Source: Arthrobacter globiformis (lineage in GTDB: Bacteria; Actinomycetota; Actinomycetes; Actinomycetales; Micrococcaceae). Taken from it: 64,000 bases of DNA. The DNA is taken from assembly GCF_003261175.1 (NCBI RefSeq), contig NZ_QLNP01000098.1, positions 248,001 to 312,000 of the forward strand. The letters are read 5' to 3'. The translations under genes were made by a program, and so were the position numbers. How positions within the stretch are numbered: position 1 is the stretch's first letter; each line of letters opens with the position of its first letter. The notes beneath the pieces were generated by a model. It saw nothing but the letters and a program-made list of their open reading frames with translations, did no database searches and had not been told where the DNA came from. Shown one piece after another: positions 39,623-49,571 of this stretch.

Positions 39623-40813
39623 GTGGCAAAGGCAAAGTTCGAGCGGACTAAGCCGCACGTTAACATCGGTACCATTGGTCACGTTGACCACGGTAAGACG
39701 ACGTTGACGGCCGCCATTTCCAAGGTGCTGTACGACAAGTACCCGACTCTCAACGAGAAGCGTGACTTCGCGTCGATCGACTCTGCTCCCGAAGAGCGTC
39801 AGCGCGGCATTACCATCAACATCTCCCACGTTGAGTACCAGACCGAGAAGCGCCACTACGCACACGTAGACGCTCCGGGTCACGCTGACTACATCAAGAA
39901 CATGATCACCGGTGCTGCTCAGATGGACGGCGCAATCCTCGTGGTTGCCGCTACTGACGGTCCGATGGCCCAGACCCGCGAGCACGTTCTGCTCGCCCGC
40001 CAGGTTGGTGTTCCCTACCTGCTGGTCGCGCTGAACAAGGCAGACATGGTTGACGACGAGGAACTCCTCGACCTCGTCGAAATGGAAGTTCGTGAGCTCC
40101 TGAGCTCGCAGGGCTTCGACGGCGACGAAGCACCGGTTGTCCGCGTTTCCGGCCTGAAGGCTCTGGAAGGCGACCCGGAGTGGGTCAAGTCCGTTGAGGA
40201 CCTGATGGCTGCTGTCGACGAGTCCGTTCCGGACCCCGTACGTGACCGTGACAAGCCGTTCCTGATGCCGATCGAAGATGTCTTCACCATCACCGGTCGT
40301 GGCACCGTTGTGACGGGCCGCGCCGAGCGCGGTACCCTCGCCATCAACTCTGAGGTCGAGATCGTCGGTATCCGCCCGGTCCAGAAGACCACGGTTACCG
40401 GTATCGAGATGTTCCACAAGCAGCTCGACGAAGCATGGGCCGGCGAGAACTGTGGCCTGCTGCTCCGCGGTCTGAAGCGTGACGACGTCGAGCGTGGCCA
40501 GGTTGTCGTCAAGCCGGGTTCCATCACCCCGCACACCGACTTCGAGGCCAACGTCTACATCCTTTCCAAGGACGAAGGCGGACGTCACAACCCGTTCTAC
40601 TCGAACTACCGCCCGCAGTTCTACTTCCGTACCACGGACGTAACCGGCGTTATCACCCTGCCGGAAGGCACGGAAATGGTTATGCCCGGCGACAACACTG
40701 AGATGACCGTTGCGCTCATCCAGCCGATCGCTATGGAAGAGGGCCTCGGCTTCGCTATCCGTGAAGGCGGCCGCACCGTTGGTTCGGGACGTGTCACCAA
40801 GATCATCAAGTAA
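39623..40813 (+). CDS. tuf: Elongation factor Tu
   Basis: A 396-aa GTPase that delivers aminoacyl-tRNA. G1 is GHVDHGKT (residues 19-26), G3 DAPGHADY, and G4 NKAD. Domains 2 and 3 end [14 protein letters not shown]. The GTG at 39623 has the ribosome site TAGGAGGAACCT. Only this copy is in the window. Confidence 0.98.
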   Translation: MAKAKFERTKPHVNIGTIGHVDHGKTTLTAAISKVLYDKYPTLNEKRDFASIDSAPEERQRGITINISHVEYQTEKRHYAHVDAPGHADYIKNMITGAAQMDGAILVVAATDGPMAQTREHVLLARQVGVPYLLVALNKADMVDDEELLDLVEMEVRELLSSQGFDGDEAPVVRVSGLKALEGDPEWVKSVEDLMAAVDESVPDPVRDRDKPFLMPIEDVFTITGRGTVVTGRAERGTLAINSEVEIVGIRPVQKTTVTGIEMFHKQLDEAWAGENCGLLLRGLKRDDVERGQVVVKPGSITPHTDFEANVYILSKDEGGRHNPFYSNYRPQFYFRTTDVTGVITLPEGTEMVMPGDNTEMTVALIQPIAMEEGLGFAIREGGRTVGSGRVTKIIK

Positions 40814-40866
40814 CTCTTGCTGATTGCGGATCGGAAGGCCGGCTGACGGCCTGACGTGATGTTCGA

Positions 40867-40903
40867 AAACAGCCCCGCTGCTACTCGCAGCGGGGCTGTT
40901 TTT
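40867..40903 (+). terminator. Terminator of tuf
   Basis: AAACAGCCCCGCTG (40867-40880) and CAGCGGGGCTGTTT (40888-40901), 14 bp with a 7-nt loop, then a T-run ending at 40903. Confidence 0.92.
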
Positions 40904-40975
40904 GTATCCGCAGTTCCCGTCAGTGGGCAGCGGGCCGGCCTGATAGGGTTAGTGCTCGCGAGAGAGAGGAACATC

Positions 40976-41101
40976 ATGGGTTGGCTTATATTCCTGCTGG
41001 TGGTTGCCGCCGTGGTGGTGGGCGTTGTTTGGGCGAAGAAGCACTTCCGCCACGAGATTGAACGCGCCAAGCGGATCAACCGGGCGAACAAGAACCAGTA
41101 G
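40976..41101 (+). CDS. Small membrane protein (41 aa), function unknown
   Basis: MGWLIFLLVVAAVVVGVVWA is followed by a strongly basic tail KKHFRHEIERAKRINRANKN. This gives one N-terminal membrane helix and a charged cytoplasmic helix. The ATG at 40976 has GAGAGAGGAACATC upstream, a good ribosome site, and the composition is protein-like. It stands alone between the tuf terminator and the beta-glucosidase remnant. Confidence 0.65.
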   Translation: MGWLIFLLVVAAVVVGVVWAKKHFRHEIERAKRINRANKNQ

Positions 41102-41575
41102 GCGCGCCCGCGGACCTCGCTGCCTGGTCCAAGTGGCGGGCCAGATATTCGATGCGCTTTGAGTCCGCTGTGGGACCGGTGACATTCTCGGGCTCCGGAA
41201 AGCTTGCGCCGCTCTCGGTGATGTACACGGCCGGCAAGGCGCCCCATACCTGTCCTAGGCTCCCGCAGCAGGATGCTTAGATGGTCCGCCGCCACCGGCA
41301 ACCCGAAGCATGTGGTGGGGTATCGTCCGTGGCCGAGCAGCTGGTGATGGACCGAGGGCAGCGCGTTGAACAGCAGGTCGCGGTCGGGCGCGTGGACGCC
41401 GAGTGCGTAGCCGTTCAGTGTGACGGAGACGGGTTCGTTGAGTGTTAGCCATTGCGCCACCCGGTCGCCGAGCCCCGTTCCGGCGGCTGCCGCATACTCC
41501 GCGAAGTGCCCAGCCGTAGCGCGGTCCATCCAGCCGCCGCTGCGTTCAAGGGGGAGGGGAGTGCGGGCCGGTAAT
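41102..41575 (-). pseudogene. Remnant of a GH1 beta-glucosidase gene
   Basis: On the minus strand two separated pieces of a glycoside hydrolase family 1 enzyme are readable. The first (about 41570-41326) has PLPLERSGGWMDRATAGHFA, WLTLNEP with the acid/base Glu, GYALGVHAPDRDLL and VHHQLLGHG. The frame is then lost. The second, in another frame (about 41240-41102), has VYITESGASFPEPENVTGP with the nucleophile Glu, then DSKRIEYLARHLDQA. About 110 N-terminal residues and most of the middle (a normal enzyme is about 450-480 aa) are missing. It is a decayed gene and cannot make an active barrel. Confidence 0.8.
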
Positions 41576-41913
41576 GCGCCATCCGGGGCTCGATTCGCTT
41601 CCTCGGACAAATTCCGGCATACTAGATGAGTTGTTCAAGCGCTTTTTCGCGTCCCGATCCGGATAATGCCGGGTGTCAGGGTCCAGGTTGAAGCCCAAAC
41701 ATAACCCACCCCCCAAGGAAATGCGGGCTCGTGCGTTTTGCACAGCGCGACACGCCCGACCGCGGGGGTCGGTTACGTCGGCAGGTTGAGGAACCCGGAT
41801 TCATCCGGATTCAGCTTGTGCGGCGGGTGGTAGTTAAGACTTCAAATGCTTCGGCAGCCACATGCAACACGCAAGTAAACAGAGCAGCACTTACTGAAAG
41901 AGAGTCAGGCGAC
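41576..41913 (+). promoter_or_regulatory. rpsJ upstream region and leader
   Basis: This 338-nt stretch has no convincing gene. A possible -10 TAGATG (41623-41628) has only TTCCTC 18 nt upstream. A direct GGATTCATCC/GGATTC repeat lies near 41797-41812. It should hold the S10 operon promoter and leader, where L4-type autoregulation acts in some bacteria; no such structure was recognised. Confidence 0.4.
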
Positions 41914-42222
41914 ATGGCGGGACAAAAAATCCGCATCCGGCTGAAGTCATACGACCACGAGGTCATTGACGTTTCAGCACGGAAGATCGTTGAGACGGTC
42001 ACGCGCGCAGGCGCAACGGTAGTCGGCCCCGTGCCGCTGCCGACGGAGAAGAACGTGTACTGCGTTATCCGCTCTCCCCACAAGTACAAGGACAGCCGCG
42101 AGCACTTTGAAATGCGCACGCACAAGCGTCTGATCGACATCATCGACCCCACGCCCAAGGCTGTTGACTCGCTCATGCGTCTCGACCTGCCGGCCGACGT
42201 GAACATCGAAATCAAGCTGTAG
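41914..42222 (+). CDS. rpsJ: 30S ribosomal protein S10
   Basis: A 102-aa protein of normal length, starting [19 protein letters not shown]. It carries [20 protein letters not shown], the conserved loop region. It also acts as NusE in antitermination complexes. It is the first gene of the S10 cluster; the ATG at 41914 follows AGAGAGTCAGGCGAC. Confidence 0.97.
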
Positions 42223-42239
42223 GGAGGTGCTGAGAGACT

Positions 42240-42890
42240 ATGACCGCAACCCGTAACGTAAAGGGCCTGCTGGGCACGAAGCTCGGCATGACCCAGGTCT
42301 GGGACGAGAACAACAAGCTCATCCCCGTCACTGTTGTCCAGGCTGACTCAAACGTCATCACCCAGCTGCGTAACGCAGAAGTTGATGGCTACGTCGCCGT
42401 TCAGATCGGCTACGGCCAGATCGATCCCCGCAAGGTCACCAAGCCGCTGGCTGGTCACTTTGAAAAGGCAGGCGTCACGCCTCGCCGTCACGTCGTCGAA
42501 CTCCGTACCGCAGATGCTGCTGAGTACGAGCTGGGCCAGGAGCTCTCTGTAGAGGTCTTCGAAGCCGGCCAGAAGATCGACGTCGTAGGCACCACCAAGG
42601 GTAAGGGCTTCGCCGGTGTTATGAAGCGTCACGGCTTCCACGGCGTTGGAGCTTCCCACGGTGCCCACAAGAACCACCGTAAGCCCGGTTCTATCGGTGG
42701 AGCATCCACCCCGAGCCGCGTCTTCAAGGGCATGAAAATGGCCGGCCGCATGGGCGCCGTTCGTCACACCACGCTGAACCTCACTGTTCACGCGGTTGAC
42801 GTCGAGAAGTCGCTGCTCCTGATCAAGGGTGCCGTCCCCGGCGCCCGCGGCCAGGTCGTACTCGTACGCACCGCCGTGAAGGGAGCCTAG
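42240..42890 (+). CDS. rplC: 50S ribosomal protein L3
   Basis: A 216-aa protein with [20 protein letters not shown] at the N-terminus and the L3 signature [20 protein letters not shown] with [11 protein letters not shown]. It binds near the peptidyl-transferase centre. It has the ribosome site GGGAGGTGCTGAGAGACT and lies 17 nt after rpsJ. Confidence 0.97.
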   Translation: MTATRNVKGLLGTKLGMTQVWDENNKLIPVTVVQADSNVITQLRNAEVDGYVAVQIGYGQIDPRKVTKPLAGHFEKAGVTPRRHVVELRTADAAEYELGQELSVEVFEAGQKIDVVGTTKGKGFAGVMKRHGFHGVGASHGAHKNHRKPGSIGGASTPSRVFKGMKMAGRMGAVRHTTLNLTVHAVDVEKSLLLIKGAVPGARGQVVLVRTAVKGA

Positions 42891-42894
42891 TTAA

Positions 42895-43515
42895 ATGACT
42901 AGCACTGTCAAGGTTGACCTGCCTGCAGAGATCTTCGACGTTCAGACCAACGTGCCGCTGCTGCACCAGGTCGTCGTTGCACAGCTCGCTGCTGCTCGCC
43001 AGGGTACCCACAAGACCAAGACCCGCGCCGAAGTTTCCGGTGCAGGCCGCAAGCCGTTCAAGCAGAAGGGTACCGGCCGCGCCCGTCAGGGTTCGATCCG
43101 TGCTCCTCACATGACCGGTGGTGGCGTTGTCCACGGTCCCACCCCGCGTGACTACAGCCAGCGCACCCCCAAGAAGATGATTGCTGCTGCACTTCGCGGC
43201 GCACTGTCTGACCGCGCCCGTAACGGACGCATCCACGTTATTGCTGATGTGGTTGCCGGCGACAAGCCGTCCTCCAAGGAAGCACTGGCAACGCTGCGCG
43301 GCGTCTCCGAGCGCAAGAACCTGCTCGTTGTCATTGAGCGCGCCAACGATGTTGCTGCACTGTCCGTGCGCAACCTCGAGGAAGTTCACGTTCTGTACGC
43401 AGACCAGCTGAACACCTACGACGTTCTCGTTTCTGACGACGTAGTCTTCACCAAGGCTGCCTATGAAGCATTCGTTGCTGACAAGGCTGCAAAGAACGAG
43501 GAGGATGCCAAGTGA
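42895..43515 (+). CDS. rplD: 50S ribosomal protein L4
   Basis: A 206-aa protein. The extended loop [20 protein letters not shown], which lines the exit tunnel, is present. In enterobacteria L4 represses the S10 operon; whether it does so here is unknown. It ends in a GTGA overlap with rplW. Confidence 0.97.
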   Translation: MTSTVKVDLPAEIFDVQTNVPLLHQVVVAQLAAARQGTHKTKTRAEVSGAGRKPFKQKGTGRARQGSIRAPHMTGGGVVHGPTPRDYSQRTPKKMIAAALRGALSDRARNGRIHVIADVVAGDKPSSKEALATLRGVSERKNLLVVIERANDVAALSVRNLEEVHVLYADQLNTYDVLVSDDVVFTKAAYEAFVADKAAKNEEDAK

Positions 43516-43817
43516 GCGCAGCCACCATCAAAGACCCGCGCGACGTCGTGCTTGCACCCGTCGTCTCGGAAAAGAGCTACGGCCTGATCGACGAGGGCAA
43601 GTACACCTTCCTGGTGGACCCCCGCTCGAACAAGACCGAGATCAAGCTGGCCGTGGAGAAGATCTTCTCCGTCAAGGTCGAATCGATCAACACCATCAAC
43701 CGTGCCGGTAAGCGCAAGCGCACCAAATTCGGCTGGGGAACCCGCAAGAACACCAAGCGTGCCATTGTGACCCTCAAAGAAGGCACGATCGACATCTTCG
43801 GCGGTCCGCTCGCGTAG
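43512..43817 (+). CDS. rplW: 50S ribosomal protein L23
   Basis: A 101-aa protein, [20 protein letters not shown] being the typical N-terminal block. It lies at the tunnel exit and docks trigger factor and SRP. The GTG at 43512 overlaps the rplD stop, so translation is coupled. Confidence 0.96.
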   Translation: MSAATIKDPRDVVLAPVVSEKSYGLIDEGKYTFLVDPRSNKTEIKLAVEKIFSVKVESINTINRAGKRKRTKFGWGTRKNTKRAIVTLKEGTIDIFGGPLA

Positions 43818-43846
43818 CGGAGACCACTTTAACGAGGAAATGAATT

Positions 43847-44686
43847 ATGGGAATCCGTAAATACAAGCCGACTACCCCGGGCCGTCGCGGCTCGAGCGTA
43901 GCGGACTTCACTGAAATCACGCGGTCGACGCCGGAAAAGTCGTTGGTACGTCCGCTGCCCAAAAAGGGTGGCCGTAACAACACCGGTAAGATCACGACCC
44001 GTCACAAGGGTGGTGGCCACAAGCGCCAGTACCGTCTGATCGACTTCCGTCGCCACGACAAGGACGGCGTCAACGCCCGCGTTGCCGAAATCGAGTACGA
44101 TCCGAACCGCACGGCTCGCATCGCCCTCCTGCACTACGTTGATGGCACCAAGCGTTACATCATCGCCCCGAACAAGCTCTCCCAGGGCGACTTCGTGGAA
44201 GCCGGCGCGGACGCTGACATCAAGCCTGGCAACAACCTGCCCCTGCGCAACATCCCCGTGGGTACGGTTATCCACGCGGTTGAGCTGCGCCCGGGCGGCG
44301 GTGCCAAGATGGCCCGTTCCGCCGGTGCTTCTGTTCAGCTCGTCGCCAAGGAAGGCCGTTTCGCCCAGCTGCGTCTGCCCTCCGGCGAAATCCGCAACGT
44401 TGACGTGCGCTGCCGCGCCACGATCGGCGAGGTCGGCAACGCCGAGCAGTCGAACATCAACTGGGGCAAGGCCGGCCGTATGCGGTGGAAGGGCGTTCGC
44501 CCGACCGTCCGTGGTGTCGCCATGAACCCGGTTGACCACCCGCACGGTGGTGGTGAAGGTAAGACCTCCGGTGGTCGTCACCCGGTCAACCCGAACGGTA
44601 AGCCTGAAGGCCGTACCCGCCGCCCCAACAAAGAGAGCGACAAGCTTATTGTTCGTCGCCGTCGTACTGGCAAGAACAAGCGATAG
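43847..44686 (+). CDS. rplB: 50S ribosomal protein L2
   Basis: A 279-aa protein. The C-terminal signature [20 protein letters not shown] includes the conserved His close to the peptidyl-transferase centre. It is needed for subunit association. The ATG at 43847 follows ACGAGGAAATGAATT. Confidence 0.97.
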   Translation: MGIRKYKPTTPGRRGSSVADFTEITRSTPEKSLVRPLPKKGGRNNTGKITTRHKGGGHKRQYRLIDFRRHDKDGVNARVAEIEYDPNRTARIALLHYVDGTKRYIIAPNKLSQGDFVEAGADADIKPGNNLPLRNIPVGTVIHAVELRPGGGAKMARSAGASVQLVAKEGRFAQLRLPSGEIRNVDVRCRATIGEVGNAEQSNINWGKAGRMRWKGVRPTVRGVAMNPVDHPHGGGEGKTSGGRHPVNPNGKPEGRTRRPNKESDKLIVRRRRTGKNKR

Positions 44687-44698
44687 GAGCCTGGACAC

Positions 44699-44980
44699 AT
44701 GCCACGCAGCCTGAAAAAAGGTCCTTTCGTTGACCAGCACCTCTTTGTGAAGGTGGACAGGGAAAACGAAAAGGGCACCAAGAACGTCATCAAGACCTGG
44801 TCCCGCCGCTCGATGATCATCCCCGACATGCTCGGGCACACGATCGCCGTGCACGACGGACGCAAGCACATCCCGGTGTTTGTCACCGAGTCGATGGTCG
44901 GGCACAAGCTCGGCGAATTCGCTCCTACGCGGACATTCCGCGGCCATGTCAAGGACGACCGTAAGGGCAAGCGCCGCTAG
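44699..44980 (+). CDS. rpsS: 30S ribosomal protein S19
   Basis: A 93-aa protein beginning [15 protein letters not shown], with [20 protein letters not shown] and [13 protein letters not shown], both standard. It binds the 30S head with S13. It follows rplB by 12 nt. Confidence 0.97.
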   Translation: MPRSLKKGPFVDQHLFVKVDRENEKGTKNVIKTWSRRSMIIPDMLGHTIAVHDGRKHIPVFVTESMVGHKLGEFAPTRTFRGHVKDDRKGKRR

Positions 44981-45018
44981 GCGCCTGCACTTACGTCAAA
45001 GACGAGAGAAGGAAAGCA

Positions 45019-45384
45019 ATGGAAGCCAAGGCAATTGCGCGCCACATCCGCGTAACGCCTATGAAGGCCCGGCGCGTCGTCAACCTTGTTCGTGGTAAGC
45101 AAGCGAACGAGGCTCTGGCAATTCTGAAGTTTGCCCCCCAGGCAGCTTCGGAGCCGGTATTCAAGGTAGTTCAGTCGGCAATCTCCAACGCCCGGGTCCT
45201 CGCGGACCGTGACGGTGTTGCGTTCGACGAAGGTGACCTCATCATCAGCGAAGCGTTTGTTGATGAAGGCCCGACCATGAAGCGGTTCCAGCCGCGTGCT
45301 CAGGGTCGTGCATTTCAGATCAAGAAGCGCACCAGCCACATCACCGTGGTAGTCGCTACCCCGGAGAAAGAGGAGGCTCGCTAA
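45019..45384 (+). CDS. rplV: 50S ribosomal protein L22
   Basis: A 121-aa protein with [20 protein letters not shown] at the N-terminus and the beta-hairpin [20 protein letters not shown] that reaches into the exit tunnel, where macrolide-resistance changes occur; no insertion is seen. Its stop codon directly abuts the rpsC start. Confidence 0.97.
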   Translation: MEAKAIARHIRVTPMKARRVVNLVRGKQANEALAILKFAPQAASEPVFKVVQSAISNARVLADRDGVAFDEGDLIISEAFVDEGPTMKRFQPRAQGRAFQIKKRTSHITVVVATPEKEEAR

Positions 45385-46221
45385 GTGGGACAGAAAGTAA
45401 ACCCGCACGGGTTCCGACTCGGCATCACCACCGATCACGTATCGCACTGGTTCGCTGACAGCACCAAGTCCGGCCAGCGGTACAAGGACTTCGTTCGCGA
45501 AGACATCCGTATCCGCCAGCTCATGTCCACGGGCATGGAGCGCGCCGGCATCGCCAAGGTTGAGATCGAGCGCACCCGCGACCGTGTCCGCGTGGACATC
45601 CACACGGCACGTCCGGGCATCGTCATCGGCCGCCGCGGCGCCGAGGCAGACCGCATCCGCGGCGAGCTCGAAAAGCTCACCGGCAAGCAGGTTCAGCTGA
45701 ACATCCTCGAGGTCAAGAACCCCGAGATGGAAGCCCAGCTTGTTGCCCAGGGTGTTGCAGAGCAGCTGACTTCCCGCGTGGCTTTCCGCCGTGCGATGAA
45801 GAAGGCCATGCAGTCCGCACAGCGTGCCGGTGCCAAGGGTATCCGTATCGCTTGCTCGGGCCGTCTGGGTGGCGCAGAAATGTCCCGCTCGGAGTTCTAC
45901 CGCGAAGGCCGTGTGCCCCTGCACACCCTCCGCGCGAACATCGACTACGGCTTCTACGAAGCCAAGACCACCTTCGGCCGCATCGGCGTGAAGGTCTGGA
46001 TCTACAAGGGCGACGTCACCTCCAAGGAACTGGCTCAGCAGGCAGCTGCTGCTCCGTCCCGGGGCCGTTCCGGCGACCGTCCGGGCCGCCCGGGTGGCGC
46101 TGACCGTGGTGACCGCCGTCGTCGTACCGACCGTCCGGCAGCCGACGCAGCACCTGCTGCTGCAGCTCCGGCAGCCGAGGCAGCAGCTCCGGCACAGGCA
46201 GCAGAAGGAGGACAGGCTTAA
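45385..46221 (+). CDS. rpsC: 30S ribosomal protein S3
   Basis: A 278-aa protein, longer than the 230-aa E. coli form because of an Arg/Gly- then Ala/Pro/Glu-rich tail after about residue 215. The KH domain has [19 protein letters not shown]. The C-terminal domain ends [15 protein letters not shown]. The GTG at 45385 follows the rplV stop with no gap. It lines the mRNA entry channel. Confidence 0.97.
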   Translation: MGQKVNPHGFRLGITTDHVSHWFADSTKSGQRYKDFVREDIRIRQLMSTGMERAGIAKVEIERTRDRVRVDIHTARPGIVIGRRGAEADRIRGELEKLTGKQVQLNILEVKNPEMEAQLVAQGVAEQLTSRVAFRRAMKKAMQSAQRAGAKGIRIACSGRLGGAEMSRSEFYREGRVPLHTLRANIDYGFYEAKTTFGRIGVKVWIYKGDVTSKELAQQAAAAPSRGRSGDRPGRPGGADRGDRRRRTDRPAADAAPAAAAPAAEAAAPAQAAEGGQA

Positions 46222-46638
46222 ATGCTTATCCCACGTCGAGTCAAGCACCGTAAGCAGCACCACCCGGGTCGTTCCGGCGCTGCCACGGGCGGTACCAAGG
46301 TCTCCTTCGGTGAGTACGGCATCCAGGCCCTGAGCCCGGCATACGTCACGAACCGTCAGATCGAATCTGCCCGTATTGCGATGACCCGCCACATCAAGCG
46401 TGGCGGTAAGGTCTGGATCAACATCTACCCGGACCGTCCGCTGACCAAGAAGCCTGCCGAAACCCGCATGGGTTCCGGTAAGGGTTCGCCGGAATGGTGG
46501 GTCGCCAACGTCAAGCCGGGCCGGGTTCTCTTTGAACTCTCCGGTGTCAGTGATGAGGTAGCTCGCGAGGCCCTGCGCCTGGCGATCCACAAGCTCCCGT
46601 TGAAGGCACGCATTGTGCGTCGCGAAGGTGGTGAATAG
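46222..46638 (+). CDS. rplP: 50S ribosomal protein L16
   Basis: A 138-aa protein with [19 protein letters not shown] and [19 protein letters not shown], both typical. It helps position tRNA in the A site. It starts immediately after the rpsC stop. Confidence 0.97.
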   Translation: MLIPRRVKHRKQHHPGRSGAATGGTKVSFGEYGIQALSPAYVTNRQIESARIAMTRHIKRGGKVWINIYPDRPLTKKPAETRMGSGKGSPEWWVANVKPGRVLFELSGVSDEVAREALRLAIHKLPLKARIVRREGGE

Positions 46639-46640
46639 AA

Positions 46641-46970
46641 ATGGCAGTTGGGTCAAAGGATCTTGCACCCGCACAGCTGGACGGTTTCGACAACGAGCGT
46701 CTCGTTGAAGAACTCCGCAAGTCCAAGGAAGAGCTGTTCAACCTGCGTTTCCAGTCCGCCACCGGACAGCTGGAGAACCACGGTCGTCTGCGCGCGGTAA
46801 AGAAGGACATCGCCCGCATCTACACCGTTCTCCGTGAGCGCGAGCTGGGCATTCGTGCCGAGGTTGCCGCACCGGTTGTGGAAGCCAAGGAAGAAAAGAA
46901 GTCCAAGAAGTCTGCAGCTAAGAAGGCTGAAAAGCCTGCCGAGGCTGAGACCGAGGAGGACGCCAAGTGA
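46641..46970 (+). CDS. rpmC: 50S ribosomal protein L29, with C-terminal extension
   Basis: A 109-aa protein. The first 70 residues are a normal L29 ([20 protein letters not shown], then [17 protein letters not shown]). A Lys/Glu/Ala-rich tail of about 35 residues follows ([20 protein letters not shown]). The family is usually 60-75 aa. It overlaps rpsQ by 4 nt. Confidence 0.95.
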   Translation: MAVGSKDLAPAQLDGFDNERLVEELRKSKEELFNLRFQSATGQLENHGRLRAVKKDIARIYTVLRERELGIRAEVAAPVVEAKEEKKSKKSAAKKAEKPAEAETEEDAK

Positions 46971-47272
46971 GTGAAAAGGACGAGAACGTGACGGAAACTG
47001 CTACGGCAGCTACGGCTGAGCAGCGCGGTTACCGTAAGACGCGTCGCGGCTACGTGGTCTCTGACAAGATGGACAAGACCATCGTTGTTCAGGTTGAAGA
47101 CCGCGTGAAGCACGCCCTGTACGGCAAGGTCATCCGCCGCACCTCTAAGGTCAAGGCACACGACGAGCAGAACACCGCCGGCATCGGCGACCTGGTTGTC
47201 ATCGCCGAGACCCGCCCGCTGTCCGCCACCAAGAACTGGCGGCTCGTGGAGATCCTCGAGAAGGCTAAGTAA
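46967..47272 (+). CDS. rpsQ: 30S ribosomal protein S17
   Basis: A 101-aa protein with [20 protein letters not shown] and [13 protein letters not shown], the usual OB-fold segments. The GTG at 46967 overlaps rpmC; a second GTG at 46988 with AAAGGA upstream could be the true start. A strong terminator follows it, so it ends this transcription unit. Confidence 0.95.
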   Translation: MSEKDENVTETATAATAEQRGYRKTRRGYVVSDKMDKTIVVQVEDRVKHALYGKVIRRTSKVKAHDEQNTAGIGDLVVIAETRPLSATKNWRLVEILEKAK

Positions 47273-47303
47273 CACCTGCAGCATCGCCCCTGGCGGCTGT
47301 AAC

Positions 47304-47338
47304 GGAAACCCCCGTTCCCTTTGGGAGCGGGGGTTTCC
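47304..47338 (+). terminator. Terminator between rpsQ and rplN
   Basis: GGAAACCCCCGTTCCC (47304-47319) and GGGAGCGGGGGTTTCC (47323-47338), a 16-bp stem with one mismatched pair and a 3-nt loop, 32 nt past the rpsQ stop. It divides the S10 and spc gene groups. Confidence 0.85.
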
Positions 47339-47384
47339 TCGTTAAGCGGGGGGCGGCTGTCACGCGGCGCAGGTTTTTGGCACG

Positions 47385-47467
47385 CGTACGACGGCGGCAG
47401 GCCGGGTTTTCGGGGGAGTGAAGAGCCAGGTGGGCCGAAAGGCTGCCGTGAGTGACGCCGTCGTACG
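47385..47467. repeat. 12-bp inverted repeat with 59-nt spacing
   Basis: CGTACGACGGCG (47385-47396) and CGCCGTCGTACG (47456-47467) are exact complements. They flank about 59 nt in the rpsQ-rplN gap, upstream of the candidate promoter. Confidence 0.55.
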
Positions 47468-47512
47468 TTGCGGGGGAGCGCTGCCGGGTGATATGGGGAT
47501 GCCCGGGAAATG

Positions 47513-47521
47513 TGCTAGGAT
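47513..47521 (+). promoter_or_regulatory. Candidate rplN promoter (extended -10)
   Basis: TGC-TAGGAT (47513-47521) is an extended -10 with no recognisable -35. It is 239 nt before the rplN start. The 487-nt rpsQ-rplN gap contains no credible gene; the part after the promoter would be a long leader with several weak dyads. Confidence 0.45.
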
Positions 47522-47759
47522 ATTGAGTTTGTATGGCGCCTGTTGTGCGCCGACAGCAAACCTCGTAAACAATCGTGCCACGGCATAGTGTTCCCCTGCG
47601 CCTCGAAGGGCTGGGAAGCAACTGTTTGTGGCACGGGCGTTTAGGCCTGGTCTGGCAAAATCCAGTCAGGTCAAGAGACACCCCGATCAACCGTTCCGCA
47701 AGGCTCATTCCGTAGGAAGATTTTCGGTCTGAGAACCGGCGCGACGCAAGGAGTAAATA

Positions 47760-48128
47760 GTGATTCAGCAGGAGTCGCGACTCAAGGTCGCCGACAACAC
47801 GGGTGCTAAGGAAATCCTTACCATTCGCGTTCTCGGTGGATCTGGCCGTCGCTACGCAGGCATTGGCGACGTCATCGTCGCAACCGTCAAGGATGCAATT
47901 CCGGGCGGCAACGTAAAGAAGGGCGACGTCGTCAAGGCTGTCATCGTCCGTACCAAGAAGGAACGCCGCCGTGCGGATGGTTCCTACATCAAGTTTGACG
48001 AGAACGCAGCCGTCATCCTGAAGAACGACGGTGACCCCCGCGGTACCCGTATCTTCGGACCGGTTGGTCGTGAACTCCGTGACAAGAAGTTCATGAAGAT
48101 CGTTTCTCTGGCTCCGGAGGTGCTCTAG
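47760..48128 (+). CDS. rplN: 50S ribosomal protein L14
   Basis: A 122-aa protein beginning [20 protein letters not shown], with [20 protein letters not shown] as the conserved core. It forms part of an inter-subunit bridge. The GTG at 47760 has the ribosome site CAAGGAGTAAATA. It is the first gene of the second ribosomal group. Confidence 0.97.
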   Translation: MIQQESRLKVADNTGAKEILTIRVLGGSGRRYAGIGDVIVATVKDAIPGGNVKKGDVVKAVIVRTKKERRRADGSYIKFDENAAVILKNDGDPRGTRIFGPVGRELRDKKFMKIVSLAPEVL

Positions 48129-48131
48129 TCC

Positions 48132-48491
48132 ATGGCTAAGATCAAGAAGGGTGACCTGGTACAGGTCATCACTGGCGCCAAGGCTGAGCGCGGCGGCGAC
48201 CGTGGCAAGCAGGGCAAGGTTCTGCGCGTGTTCCCGGAAACCAACCGCGTGCTGGTTGAGGGTATCAACCGCGTAACCAAGCACACCAAGGTCGGACAGT
48301 CGCAGCGCGGCACCAAGACCGGCGGCATCGAGGTTGTCGAGGCTTCCATCCACGTTTCCAACGTGGCTCTGGTTGACCCGAGCACCAAGAAGCCGACCCG
48401 CGTTGGTTTCCGCCTCGACACCGTAGAGAAGGACGGCGTCAAGAAGACCGTCCGCATCCGCGTGGCCAAGAGCTCCGGGAAGGACATCTAA
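48132..48491 (+). CDS. rplX: 50S ribosomal protein L24
   Basis: A 119-aa protein. The KOW motif is [42 protein letters not shown] follows. It is an assembly initiator for the 50S subunit. Its stop overlaps the rplE ATG by one base (TAATG). Confidence 0.96.
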   Translation: MAKIKKGDLVQVITGAKAERGGDRGKQGKVLRVFPETNRVLVEGINRVTKHTKVGQSQRGTKTGGIEVVEASIHVSNVALVDPSTKKPTRVGFRLDTVEKDGVKKTVRIRVAKSSGKDI

Positions 48492-49072
48492 TGACTGAGA
48501 CTCTCGAGACTCCGGCAACGAAGATCGTTCCTCGTCTGAAGACCAAGTACGCCGATTCCATCAAGAGCGCGCTTCTTGAGGAATTCAAGTACGAGAACGT
48601 GAACCAGGTTCCCCGTCTGGTCAAGGTTGTAGTGAACATGGGTGTTGGAGATGCCGCCAAGGACTCCAAGCTGATCGACGGCGCCGTCCGCGACCTCACC
48701 CTGATCACCGGCCAGAAGCCGCAGGTCACCAAGGCCCGCAAGTCGATCGCCCAGTTCAAGCTGCGCGAAGGCATGCCCATTGGTGCACACGCAACCCTGC
48801 GTGGCGACCGCATGTGGGAATTCGTGGACCGTCTGGTCACGCTGGCCCTGCCCCGTATCCGCGACTTCCGCGGCCTCAGCGGCAAGCAGTTTGATGGCAA
48901 CGGCAACTACACCTTCGGTCTGACCGAGCAGGTTATGTTCCACGAGATCGACCAGGACTCCATCGACCGCACCCGCGGTATGGACATCACGGTTGTGACC
49001 ACCGCCAAGACCGACGACGAAGGCCGCGCGCTGCTCAAGGCGCTTGGTTTCCCGTTCAAAACCGAAGCTTAA
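48491..49072 (+). CDS. rplE: 50S ribosomal protein L5
   Basis: A 193-aa protein with [20 protein letters not shown] and [20 protein letters not shown], which are L5 hallmarks. It binds 5S rRNA. In most bacteria rpsN follows; here rpsH follows after 82 nt without rpsN. Confidence 0.97.
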   Translation: MTETLETPATKIVPRLKTKYADSIKSALLEEFKYENVNQVPRLVKVVVNMGVGDAAKDSKLIDGAVRDLTLITGQKPQVTKARKSIAQFKLREGMPIGAHATLRGDRMWEFVDRLVTLALPRIRDFRGLSGKQFDGNGNYTFGLTEQVMFHEIDQDSIDRTRGMDITVVTTAKTDDEGRALLKALGFPFKTEA

Positions 49073-49154
49073 TTAACTACGTAAAAGGTCCGGCCGCTCT
49101 GATCCCGCAAGGACAGTACGGCGGAAACCGTTACGAGGAAGGGCAAGTGCCCAA

Positions 49155-49553
49155 ATGACAATGACAGATCCTGTCGCAGATATGCTTACGCGCCTGCGTA
49201 ACGCAAACTCGGCATACCACGATTCCGTGTCTATGCCTTACAGCAAGCTCAAGGCTCGCGTTGCTGACATCCTGAAGGCCGAAGGTTTCATCGCCGGCTG
49301 GAAGGAAGAGGACGCAGAAGTCGGCAAGAAGCTGACCCTTGATCTCAAGTTCGGCCCCAACCGCGAGCGTTCAATCGCGGGTGTCCGTCGCATCTCCAAG
49401 CCGGGTCTCCGCGTTTACGCGAAGTCCACCAACCTGCCGCACGTGCTGGGTGGCCTGGGTATCGCAATTCTGTCCACCTCTTCCGGCCTCCTGACTGACA
49501 AGCAGGCCGGCAAGAAGGGCGTGGGCGGCGAAGTCCTCGCTTACGTCTGGTAA
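49155..49553 (+). CDS. rpsH: 30S ribosomal protein S8
   Basis: A 132-aa protein with [20 protein letters not shown] at the N-terminus and a final part ending [14 protein letters not shown]8 binds central 16S rRNA and in E. coli represses the spc operon. ATG codons at 49155 and 49161 are both possible starts; the first follows GAGGAAGGG at some distance. Confidence 0.96.
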   Translation: MTMTDPVADMLTRLRNANSAYHDSVSMPYSKLKARVADILKAEGFIAGWKEEDAEVGKKLTLDLKFGPNRERSIAGVRRISKPGLRVYAKSTNLPHVLGGLGIAILSTSSGLLTDKQAGKKGVGGEVLAYVW

Positions 49554-49571
49554 CGGGAAAGGAAGAGAATA

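Noticed and set aside
40621-41610. A 329-codon minus-strand frame covering the tuf 3' end and the GH1 remnant
   Set aside because: Only its first 95 codons resemble a protein (GH1); the rest is antisense to the 41-aa gene and tuf.
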